From positions 1 through 20,428 of the forward strand of contig DAIRGS010000112.1 in assembly GCA_036794395.1 (NCBI GenBank): a DNA stretch of 20,428 bases, read 5' to 3'. The position numbers were made by a program, and so were the translations under genes. Under the pieces are notes generated by a model that was not told the origin of the DNA, ran no database searches, and saw nothing but the letters and a program-made list of their open reading frames with translations. This DNA is from DASXMX01 sp036794395 (GTDB taxonomy: Bacteria; Planctomycetota; Phycisphaerae; Tepidisphaerales; Tepidisphaeraceae). Shown piece by piece: positions 1 to 7,577 of this stretch; position 1 is the stretch's first letter, and each line of letters starts with the position of its first letter.

Positions 1-346
1 CAAAACCGAGACGATTCAAGCGGGTGACTTTTCATCAGCCCAGCCTCGCACTCCCATTTCTTGCGTCGGAGGGGTCATATACGATAGCCCTGGTCCTCAG
101 CAATAACGTTACACAGGGCAATTGCATGTGACTTGATCGGGAGTGCGAGGCTTCCGCCGAGCCGCGTTTTTCGTCTAAGCTTCGGCTCGGCTGGAGCCTC
201 GCACTCCCAAAACCATTCACAACGCCGCACGTGCGATAGCCGTGGAGCGTTACGTGCGTAACGCGTTTGGCCGCTCGGTTCTGGCAATTGCACAGGGTTT
301 CAAAGGGAATCGGCTTGCTCTCGACGGGTCGAATGGGCGGCGAACG
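1..346. other. Non-coding, repeat-bearing region downstream of the DUF1501 gene
   Basis: No credible gene. It holds three copies of the 12-base word GGGAGTGCGAGG or its complement (44-55, 139-150, 197-208). The last two form the long hairpin listed separately. A second, looser similarity is seen between 82-126 and 233-292: both carry CGATAGCC near the start and GGCAATTGCA at the end, with a CGTTAC word between. A 6-bp inverted repeat with a 4-base loop lies at 248-263. Open frames here translate the repeats only and are not reported as genes. Confidence 0.7.
139..208. repeat. 70-bp interspersed hairpin element (GGGAGTGCGAGGC family)
   Basis: Bases 139-151 (GGGAGTGCGAGGC) pair exactly with 196-208. 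After a short imperfect stretch, 156-164 (GCCGAGCCG) pair exactly with 183-191, leaving an 18-base loop with a T run. It lies about 140 bp past the stop of the minus-strand DUF1501 gene. A further single arm is at 44-55 and a decayed copy at 9101-9147, so it behaves as a dispersed family. It could act as a bidirectional terminator or be a REP/MITE-like element. The structure is seen directly; the role is inferred. Confidence 0.8.
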
Positions 347-1660
347 TCAGGTCAACAGCTTTGCGATTGGCTGGCCGCGGTCGGTGATGGGGACGGGGCG
401 GTCGCCGTCGTAAAGCTCTTTGGTGTAGTCGATGCCGAGCGTGGCGTGCATGGTGGCGAAGAGGTCGGGGACGGTCACCGGATCAGAGATAATCTTGCGG
501 GCCAGCTCATCGGTTTGCCCATACGCGCCGTTATGCCGCAGCCCCCCGCCGGCCAGGAGGCAACTGAAAGACGCGGCGTGGTGACCGCGCCCGCCGCCGC
601 TGTCGAACTCGGGGGGCCGGCCGAATTCGGTGGCGACGACGATCAAGGTTTTGTCGAGCAGGCGGCGCGATTCCAAATCCACAATCAGCGCGGCCAGCGC
701 CTGGTCCATCTCGGCGATCAACTCATGCTGGTGAAGGATTCCTTCGAGGTGGACATCCCATCCGGTGCCGTTGAGAAAGTTGAGGTTGTGCGATACCTCG
801 ATAAACCGCACGCCTCGCTCGATGAGGCGACGGGCGAGTAAACAGCGCTGCCCGAATTCGCCGCCGTACTGTTGGCGCAGGTCGGCTTTCTCCTCATTCA
901 ATGCAAATACGCGGGTGAATTCCGGGCCAGATAACTTTAGGCTCTGCTCAGCCGCGGCGGCGTAATCACGCACGCGCTCATCCGATTCCAATTCGGCGCC
1001 ATGCCCGCCGCGCAGGGTGGTGAGGAGCTTTTCACGCCGGGCCTGGCGATCGCTTGAGATGTCGGTCGGGCGCGAGAGCCCCGCCGGCCCCTGGTTGGTG
1101 TTGGTCAGATACAGAAACCCCGCCTTCGACCCAAGAAAACCCGGCCCGCGCGTGACGTTGGGATATCCGATCAACACGTAAGGCGGCGCGCCATCGGCGG
1201 CTGCGCCGCGTTCGTGCGCGACAACCGACCCCACGGAAGGATAAACGACCGTGCCGCTCACCGGGCGCCCGGTGTGCATGCGGTTGGTCGCGGCGGCATG
1301 CTCGTCGATCACTTCGTGGTGGACCGTTCGCACCGCAGTCACGCGGTCGGCCAGGGGGGCGAGGCGTTTAAGGTGCTCGCAAAACTGCACGCCGCGCACC
1401 GCCGTGTCGATACTGTCGTAATACGACCCGGCGATCTTCCGCTTCGGATCTCCGCGCCGCTTGGGATCGAACGTGTCAATCTGCCCCATTCCGCCGCCCA
1501 GCCACACGAACACGCAGTGCTCGGCCTTGCCCTTGAGCAGTGACGGCGCTGTCGCAGCGCCATGCGCCGCGTAAGGCGCAATTGCACAAGATGCAGCCGC
1601 CGCGGCTGACGCTGCCAGGAACTGGCGACGATTGACTGATCCGCCCTGGGATTGATTCAT
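347..1660 (-). CDS. DUF1501 family protein with Tat signal (alkaline-phosphatase-like fold)
   Basis: 437 residues if read from the ATG at 1660, which overlaps the TGA of the upstream gene as ATGA. The GTG further upstream at 1699 is less likely because the Tat motif then lies too far in. The N-terminus has a twin-arginine signal (NRRQFLAAS, residues 10-18) followed by an Ala-rich hydrophobic stretch. Family hallmarks are VWLGGGMGQIDTFDPK (52-67), CLLARRLIERGVRFIEV (273-289), ATEFGRPP (343-350), RGHH (358-361) and PDLFATMHATLGID (398-411). DUF1501 proteins belong to the alkaline phosphatase/sulfatase-like superfamily. Their reaction is not established, though the Asp/His-rich motifs could bind metal. 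Planctomycete genomes usually pair this family with a DUF1549/DUF1553 protein, as here, and the 4-nt overlap implies translational coupling. FGRPP replaces the more common FGRTP. Probably periplasmic. Confidence 0.93.
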   Translation of the reverse strand: MNQSQGGSVNRRQFLAASAAAAASCAIAPYAAHGAATAPSLLKGKAEHCVFVWLGGGMGQIDTFDPKRRGDPKRKIAGSYYDSIDTAVRGVQFCEHLKRLAPLADRVTAVRTVHHEVIDEHAAATNRMHTGRPVSGTVVYPSVGSVVAHERGAAADGAPPYVLIGYPNVTRGPGFLGSKAGFLYLTNTNQGPAGLSRPTDISSDRQARREKLLTTLRGGHGAELESDERVRDYAAAAEQSLKLSGPEFTRVFALNEEKADLRQQYGGEFGQRCLLARRLIERGVRFIEVSHNLNFLNGTGWDVHLEGILHQHELIAEMDQALAALIVDLESRRLLDKTLIVVATEFGRPPEFDSGGGRGHHAASFSCLLAGGGLRHNGAYGQTDELARKIISDPVTVPDLFATMHATLGIDYTKELYDGDRPVPITDRGQPIAKLLT

Positions 1661-4600
1661 GGGATCCACACAAACTCCGGACTGTTGATGACCGTCCACA
1701 CCAGATCCTCATACGCTTCCCGCCACGCCGGGGCAAGGCGCGGATCGGGAGGATCGCCCATGCGGGCACGGCGCTCCATCTCGTTTTTGATCGTGGTCGC
1801 CTCGGGCATCAAATGATTCGACCAGGAAACCCGCGGCAGGCGCGGCAGCTCGGCCGAAGACGACGCCGAAGACGCATCCGGCAGAATTCGCCCAACAAAT
1901 CCCGGCGCGAGACTCGCCGCAAACGCCTCCCGCTCCCCAGACGTCGGCAGCCGCGTGAGGAACCGCAGGAACACGCCATCGACCACCTCTTCGGGGGAAT
2001 GCGCCCGCCGGGCCAGGGCCGCCAGTGCTCCATCGGCCGACACGCGGGTCACCCAGGTGCTCATGACGCTGTTAGCCAGCACGCCCGGCTGAAGAACGTT
2101 CGCCTCAGTCTCGCGATCAGATCGGGGGTTCTGTCGCGCGCCGGTCCACCCGAATGCGTCGAGCACGTCGGTGACGGCCTGCGCCCGCGGCAGCGCGAGG
2201 CTCGGGCGGTCGCGCTCGTTCGAGAGGCCGGCGAACATCCACGCGCGCCGGGGCTTGCCGAGTGTAATTGCGGCCTCAGTGGATTGGCGGGCGTCCGGGT
2301 CGAACGTCAGCTCCTCGACATCGATCGTTTTTCCGGCCGCTGCATACAGCGAATCGACCACCTGCTCGGCCTCGAGACGGCGGCGATCCGGCGCGGCAAA
2401 CAGCCGCTTCTCGGACGGGGCTGTCAGATTGTGGCCTGTCGCGCGGCGCTGGTAGGCGCTGGACGTGAGCACCAGCCGCGCCACATGCTTCAGGTCGTAG
2501 CCGTGGCCGACAAATTCAGTGGCGAGCCAGTCGAGCAGCTCCGGATGGCTGGCGGCGTGCGCTTCCCAGTCCCCCGCTGGCTCGACGAACCCCGCGCCCA
2601 GCAGACGCTTCCAGATGCGGTTGACCATGACCTGCGCGAATCGCCGGTCCTGCGGCGCGGTGATCAGCGCCGCCAGGCGCTGCCGGGTGTCTTTGGGATC
2701 CTGCACGAGCGTGTCGAGGTTCTGGTCGTCGGCAATTCCGCATACTTTCTCGAAAGGCCACGCCGGCGCGACCGATTCGCCGGGCTTCATCGTCACTTTG
2801 ATCAGAGACTCGCGGGCTTTGCGCTCGAAGAACGCCGCGGGAACCGTGCTCGATTTGGGCACCGTCGCCGGCCGGCGGTCGAGCATCGCCGCTACCGCGT
2901 ACAGCTCGCGCTGTAACGTGCTGTGGAAGGGGGCATCGTGGCAGCGTGCGCACTGAAGTTCGAGTCCGAGGAACGCGCTGCCCAGCACCTGTCCCTTTGC
3001 CGCCAGCGGCGCATCGTTGTCGGCGGCCATGCCGAAGCCGGCGCTGCCGCCTTCGTACTTGCCGCCGCGCATCATGACCAGCTCGGTCACGATCCGATCG
3101 ATGGGCTTGTTATCCCTCATCGCCTCGTACAGAAACCATCGGAACGGCCCAGTGTTATTCAAACTCGGCTTGAGGAAGTTGGGATTCTCCGCCAGCAAAT
3201 CCTGCCACAGCGGCATCCAGTGATCGGCGAATCGTTCATCGGCCAGAAGCCGATCAACCCACTTCGCGCGCTTGTCGCCCGACCCCTCGCCCAGGAATTC
3301 TCGCGCCTCGGCCTCGGTCGGCAGCACGCCCACCGTGTCCAGATACGCCCGCCGGAGGAACGACGCATCATCCACAATCTCCGGGATCGCCAACTCCTCT
3401 TGCGACATCGGAACCTCGGGCCACTGCGCGCCCGACTGAATCCACGCCTCGATTGCCGCGATCTGCTCGGGCTTCAGCGGATCGCCCTTGGGCGGCATCC
3501 GTTCCTCGGGATCGGTGTTCCGCAGTCGAGCGAGGATCTCACTAGCGCCCGGCTTCCCCGGTACCACCGCCGGATGGCCCGATGATCCGCCCTTGAGCGC
3601 CGCGGTCAGAGTGTTCAGCCGTAATCCACCCTTTTGTTTCTCGCCATGGCAGCGGAAGCATTGGTCGGAAAGGACCTTCAGCACCGTCCCGTGAAACGCG
3701 CGGGCCTTCTCGCCCTCGACGCCCCGCGATCCGGCCGCCGCACGCTCGATCCGCGCCACGAGGAATGCGTCGATCGGATTCTGCCCGGAGCCCCCAACCG
3801 TCGTCGGCACCGCCGGCGCGGGATGCTCGGCCACCCATTGCGAGGCAAGCCGGTGCCGCGCCGCCCAAAATCCATCCTGCGACTTGGCCGCGGCCCGGCG
3901 TGTCGCATCGTCCATCAATGAAATCTCGGAATTCGCCCGCTCTGTCACGCGCGCCCATGTGGCATCGTCCAGCACTTCCGGCGCGCCGCCATCTGCCCGA
4001 ACCAAAACATAAGGCCCGCCATCGCGCTCCTGAATCGCGACGCACATGTCGCCCGGCTCGGCCCGCAATCGCTTTCCCCCAACGATCGCCTCTAGCACAA
4101 TCCTGCACTTCCCATCCGCCCCGATCTCGGCTTGGCCAATCGCCTCCTGATCCCCATAACTCACCGGCCGGACTCCCGCCACGGGCGCCTCAGCAATCGG
4201 ATGCACCGGCTCATGCCCATCCGCCAGCCCGCGCCGCAACCCCGTCCGCGCCACCAACTTTTCATTCACCCACAATCGACTCAGCCCCCGCGCCCGCACG
4301 AGCATCCGGTGGCGGCCCGGCGACAGCTTCAAATCCGCCGCCGTCCGTACCAACACCGGCGCTGCCCATGCCTGGCGAATCCCCCAATCGTCATACCGCA
4401 ACGGCAGCCGCGGGACAGCCAAATCCTCCGTTACCCACCGCGCTACTTCGACCGCCGGCGCATCGCTCGCGACCGGCCACCGATCGTGCGCCGCCAGCCC
4501 TTCACTGAAAGTCACCAACACCCGCCCCGCCGGGATCTCACCAACAACCGGCGCTGTCTCAATCGCTACCGCCCCAGCCAACTTCTGGCTGCGAAAACGC

Positions 4601-5379
4601 GATCGCATTACATCGTCACTCAACACCTCGCGGTAGATCGAGATCTCATCCAGCATCCCCCGGAAGCTGTTGCCCGCCCGGCCGGCCATCGACGAGCCGA
4701 TCCAGATCGCGTCGTTATCCACCACCGGCGCTTTGGACGTTGCGCCGCCCATGTCCCACGCGCCTTTGCTCAGCTTGGCATCGACCCAGCCGCGAATGGT
4801 GTCGGGTTCGCCGAAACGGTAGCTCACTGCGATCCGATGCCACCCGCTCCCGGCGGCAAATCCCGCCGTGCTCGTCCACCGATGCCAATATCCATCCGCC
4901 GCCTCCCCCTTCTCATGCGGGGTAGCGAACAAAAAACTCACCCGCGCCAACCCACCGCTCACTCTCAATCGCATCGCCCAGTTTTGGTTGTCCTTTGCAA
5001 ACGCGGGATCTTCGGTCCGACCCTTCCCAATCACATAAACGTTCTCGCCCTCCCGCGCCTCCGTCACGTTCACCCAGGCCTCAAGGGTGATCGCGTCGCC
5101 ATTGATAAAATCAAACGGACTGTTGTCCCCCGGATCGGCAAAGACGAAGTGCGCCCCATTCCCATCGAGCTTGACGGCAGTATTATCTGCATCGAAATCC
5201 GGAAACTCCGGCGGCCGCGGGCCGGGCAGATCCCGGTGTACACCCCCCACCGGCACCAGGGCGGATCGCTCCTCGGTCCCAAAGCCCCAATGCCCCACCG
5301 GATCCGCCGCACGGGCTGTCGCCGCGCACAGGGCACCGGCCAAAACACCGATCATCCATTTCCAACTGGCCGAACGCAT
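1657..5379 (-). CDS. LamG-like + PSCyt1 + DUF1549 + DUF1553 secreted cytochrome-like protein
   Basis: 1240 residues with a Sec signal peptide (about 1-25, ending TARAA) and a GGAG ribosome site 7 bases before the ATG. Domains in order: LamG/concanavalin-like fold (about 65-265, with DAITLEAWVNV and GMLDEISIYREVLSDDV); a region resembling a PA14 or jelly-roll module (about 335-450); PSCyt1 haem domain (about 560-655) with CFRCH at 574-578 and a possible Met ligand in RMPPKGD (M628); DUF1549/PSCyt2 (about 668-835) with a second haem motif CARCH at 810-814; and DUF1553/PSD1 (about 895-1240), ending INSPEFVWIP. Planctomycete proteins of this type are thought to be periplasmic c-type cytochromes, but their substrate is unknown. 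The usual order starts with PSCyt1; here about 560 residues containing the LamG fold precede it. It leads a two-gene unit with the overlapping DUF1501 gene. Confidence 0.94.
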   Translation of the reverse strand: MRSASWKWMIGVLAGALCAATARAADPVGHWGFGTEERSALVPVGGVHRDLPGPRPPEFPDFDADNTAVKLDGNGAHFVFADPGDNSPFDFINGDAITLEAWVNVTEAREGENVYVIGKGRTEDPAFAKDNQNWAMRLRVSGGLARVSFLFATPHEKGEAADGYWHRWTSTAGFAAGSGWHRIAVSYRFGEPDTIRGWVDAKLSKGAWDMGGATSKAPVVDNDAIWIGSSMAGRAGNSFRGMLDEISIYREVLSDDVMRSRFRSQKLAGAVAIETAPVVGEIPAGRVLVTFSEGLAAHDRWPVASDAPAVEVARWVTEDLAVPRLPLRYDDWGIRQAWAAPVLVRTAADLKLSPGRHRMLVRARGLSRLWVNEKLVARTGLRRGLADGHEPVHPIAEAPVAGVRPVSYGDQEAIGQAEIGADGKCRIVLEAIVGGKRLRAEPGDMCVAIQERDGGPYVLVRADGGAPEVLDDATWARVTERANSEISLMDDATRRAAAKSQDGFWAARHRLASQWVAEHPAPAVPTTVGGSGQNPIDAFLVARIERAAAGSRGVEGEKARAFHGTVLKVLSDQCFRCHGEKQKGGLRLNTLTAALKGGSSGHPAVVPGKPGASEILARLRNTDPEERMPPKGDPLKPEQIAAIEAWIQSGAQWPEVPMSQEELAIPEIVDDASFLRRAYLDTVGVLPTEAEAREFLGEGSGDKRAKWVDRLLADERFADHWMPLWQDLLAENPNFLKPSLNNTGPFRWFLYEAMRDNKPIDRIVTELVMMRGGKYEGGSAGFGMAADNDAPLAAKGQVLGSAFLGLELQCARCHDAPFHSTLQRELYAVAAMLDRRPATVPKSSTVPAAFFERKARESLIKVTMKPGESVAPAWPFEKVCGIADDQNLDTLVQDPKDTRQRLAALITAPQDRRFAQVMVNRIWKRLLGAGFVEPAGDWEAHAASHPELLDWLATEFVGHGYDLKHVARLVLTSSAYQRRATGHNLTAPSEKRLFAAPDRRRLEAEQVVDSLYAAAGKTIDVEELTFDPDARQSTEAAITLGKPRRAWMFAGLSNERDRPSLALPRAQAVTDVLDAFGWTGARQNPRSDRETEANVLQPGVLANSVMSTWVTRVSADGALAALARRAHSPEEVVDGVFLRFLTRLPTSGEREAFAASLAPGFVGRILPDASSASSSAELPRLPRVSWSNHLMPEATTIKNEMERRARMGDPPDPRLAPAWREAYEDLVWTVINSPEFVWIP

Positions 5380-5542
5380 CGCTTCGCTCCAGGGTCTGCG
5401 TTTCGATCCTTCTTAAAGACGTGAACGACTTGATGATATCGAGACTTCGTGGAAATGGTAAAGGCAATTACACTTTCCCAATTCGGTCTAATCCAACGGT
5501 AGCATTCATGACGCGATGTTGGAGTCACTAACCGTGTACCGG

Positions 5543-7000
5543 CTAAACCCTCCGGCCGTGTGGCTTCTTCGATGACCGCGCTAAACCCTTTTTCAGTATG
5601 GTGTCGTCAAAAACGTCGATCGCAACCGGCATCAGTGAGGTTGCTCCCGCGGAAGTGACGGTCGGGGCCGCGGACGGGGGCGGTGGCGAAGCGGAGGGAG
5701 CCGGGCTGTTCGCCGAAGTTGATGCGGCTGGAGTTGCAGCCATCGTAGCGGGCGTGAGCTGGGCGCCCAAATTAGTATTGAAATTCGGCAGCAATGCATT
5801 GAGGTCAAAGATGTCCACCGTACCGGTGTAAGTGCTGTCGCCGCTGGTCCAGTCGCCAGCGCCATTGAAGTGCGGCAACAAGGCGTTGAGATCGAAGATG
5901 TCGACAACCCCATTGAGCGTCGCATCACCGGCAAGGGTGTACTTCAGCTCAATGGTGTTGGCGGTGGTGTTCACGCCTGTTCCATCCGAGGAGTCGGCCC
6001 ATCCGATGCCGGTGTTGTGGTTGATGTTGTTCTTAGCCGGGGTTGAGGTGATGACACCGGTCGAAGCAGTCGGCAAACCCGTCCAGCCTCCGCCATTGTA
6101 GCCATTGGCCAGGTAGGTCTTGATAAGCGCCTTCATCGCGGCATCCGCCGCCGTTGAACCGTAGTTGATGAACACCGTGCTGCGGCCGATTTCAAGGTTG
6201 GTATTGGCCAGCGGGTTTGCAACTACCTGATTGTTGCCCAGGTTGTTGAGGGTGAACGTCCCGTTCAAGTGCAGCGCGTTTGGAAGCGGATTGCCGTTGG
6301 TGTAGCCCAGCGTGATGACGTCGTTGCTGCCCAGGCCGTTGATGGTCAGGCCGGCGGCGTCGTTGATCAGCATCTGGCCCGTCGTCGTCCCCAGCGTCCA
6401 GTCAATGTGCGCGTGATCGGGGTCCTGCACCAGCGTGATCTGATCGACGCCTGCGGTGCCAGTGATGGTGTCGAGGCTTTGGACGATGGCATAGACCTGC
6501 CCGGTGAAGTTCCCGTTGGAATTGCCCAGCAGCACGCTCACGGTGGCGCTGCTGGAGATGGAGTTGGAGTTGGCGACCACGAGGTCGGGCCGGCCGTCTC
6601 CGTTGACGTCCGACACTGCGACGAAGTACGGGTGCGAGCCGGTGGCGAACGTCTGCTGTGTCTGGAACGTTCCATCGCCGTTGCCCAGCAGCACGCTCAG
6701 GATACCGGCGTTGCTGCCGCCGGTGGCGACGACCAAGTCGGGCTTGCCGTCCCCGTTCACGTCCGACACCGCGACGGATCCAGGGTACGAACCGGTGGCG
6801 AAGGTCTGCTGGGCCTGGAAGGTGCCGTTGCCGTTGCCCAGCAGCACGCTCACGGTGTTGCTGTTGGAGTTCGCGACGACCAGGTCGGGCTTGCCGTCCC
6901 CGTTCACGTCCGACACCGCGACGGAGTACGGGTGCGTACCGCTGGCGAAGGTCTGTTGCGACTGGAACGTGCCGTTGCCGTTGCCCAGCAGCACGCTCAC
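5543..7000 (-). CDS. C-terminal part of FG-GAP/VCBS repeat protein with dockerin-like tail (5' end broken by adapter sequence)
   Basis: As it stands this reads 485 residues from a GTG at 7000, but that GTG is an internal Val codon of a repeat. The true gene almost certainly starts at 9007 and is interrupted by the adapter remnant at 7001-7023. This part holds the last three FG-GAP units (motif DVNGDGxPDLVVA...VSVLLGNGNGTF, Ca-binding DxNxDGxxD). Then comes a module with YTNGNPLPNALHLNGTF that also occurs in the 9147-14720 product. A dockerin type I-like pair follows (GDATLNGVVDIFDLNALLPHF and a second copy VDIFDLNALLPNF), then a Pro/Ala/Ser-rich linker and a basic C-terminus (KKPHGRRV). Dockerin-like modules with Asp-rich loops are common at the ends of planctomycete secreted proteins, but no cohesin partner is visible here. 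Role inferred: cell-surface or extracellular adhesion/scaffold protein. Confidence 0.8.
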   Translation of the reverse strand: MSVLLGNGNGTFQSQQTFASGTHPYSVAVSDVNGDGKPDLVVANSNSNTVSVLLGNGNGTFQAQQTFATGSYPGSVAVSDVNGDGKPDLVVATGGSNAGILSVLLGNGDGTFQTQQTFATGSHPYFVAVSDVNGDGRPDLVVANSNSISSSATVSVLLGNSNGNFTGQVYAIVQSLDTITGTAGVDQITLVQDPDHAHIDWTLGTTTGQMLINDAAGLTINGLGSNDVITLGYTNGNPLPNALHLNGTFTLNNLGNNQVVANPLANTNLEIGRSTVFINYGSTAADAAMKALIKTYLANGYNGGGWTGLPTASTGVITSTPAKNNINHNTGIGWADSSDGTGVNTTANTIELKYTLAGDATLNGVVDIFDLNALLPHFNGAGDWTSGDSTYTGTVDIFDLNALLPNFNTNLGAQLTPATMAATPAASTSANSPAPSASPPPPSAAPTVTSAGATSLMPVAIDVFDDTILKKGLARSSKKPHGRRV

Positions 7001-7577
7001 GCAGCGTCAGATGTGTATAGGAGCCACCAGGTCGGGCCTGCCGTCCCCGTTCACGTCCGACACCGCGACGGAGCGCGGGTAAGCGCCGGTGGCGAAGGTC
7101 TGCTGGGTCTGGAAGGTGCCGTTGCCATTGCCCAGCAGCACGCTCACGGTGCCGCCGCGGTTGGCGACCACCAGGTCGGGCCTGCCGTCCCCGTTCAGGT
7201 CCGACACCGCGACCGAGACCGGCTGCGAGCCGGTGGCGAAGGTCTGCTGCGACTGGAAGGTACCGTTGCCGTTGCCCAGCAGCACGCTCACGGTGCCGCT
7301 GGTGTAGTTACGGTTGGCGACCACGAGATCGGGCTTGCCGTCGCCGTTCACGTCGGCCGCCGCGATGGAGCATGGGACCACGCCAGCGGTGAAGGTCTGC
7401 TGCGCTCGGAATGTCCCGTTGCCGTTGCCCAGCAGCACGCTCACGGTGTTGCTGCCCAAGTTGGCGACCACCAGGTCGGGCCTGCCGTCCCCGTTCACGT
7501 CCGACACCGCGACGGAGGACGGGTACCTGCCGCTGGCGAAGGTCTGCTGTGTCTGAAACGAGGCCGTGCCCCCCGGC
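6527..7577 (-). repeat. Tandem array of near-identical FG-GAP coding units (second propeller block)
   Basis: The word CAGCAGCACGCTCA (plus strand) or a one-base variant recurs at 6527, 6686, 6839, 6986, 7133, 7277 and 7430. Spacings are 159, 153, 147, 147, 144 and 153 bp, all multiples of three. Long stretches between these points are nearly identical in DNA, for example the block that encodes VSDVNGDG. The seven units of the same protein at about 7860-8900 vary much more in DNA. This pattern suggests recent duplication or gene conversion in the second block. Such similarity also makes short-read assembly error-prone, which fits the adapter remnant inside the array. Confidence 0.85.
7001..7023 (+). 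other. Nextera (Tn5) sequencing-adapter remnant: assembly artefact
   Basis: The plus strand reads GCAGCGTCAGATGTGTATA (7001-7019), an exact 19-base match to the Illumina Nextera read-1 transposase adapter. The match continues for four more bases with one mismatch (GGAG against AGAG), giving 22 of 23. The first eight bases are synthetic adapter and the rest is the start of the mosaic end. The remnant supplies the in-frame TGA at 7007-7009 that ends the upstream reading frame. Repeat spacing across it (147 bp) equals that of its neighbour, so it replaces native sequence of about 24 bp rather than adding to it. Confidence 0.95.

Noticed and set aside
35..293. Two short minus-strand frames with SARLG/EAPAEP-like peptides
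   Set aside because: They translate the interspersed GGGAGTGCGAGG repeat. Such peptides appear as spurious hypothetical proteins wherever the repeat occurs.
242..841. 199-codon plus-strand open frame overlapping the DUF1501 gene
   Set aside because: Antisense to a well-supported DUF1501 coding region; no domain and no ribosome site.
4132..5424. 430-codon plus-strand open frame
   Set aside because: Antisense to the LamG-PSCyt1 gene, Arg/Pro/His-rich, no recognisable domain; typical of high-GC shadow frames.
7001..7023. Natural Tn5/IS50 end or novel transposon junction
   Set aside because: The match includes adapter bases (GCAGCGTC) that are not part of Tn5, there is no transposon sequence on either side, and the length of the repeat unit is unchanged.
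6527..7577. CRISPR array
   Set aside because: The regular spacing is in multiples of three and the whole array is one translated frame of FG-GAP units, with no short palindromic repeats or unique spacers.
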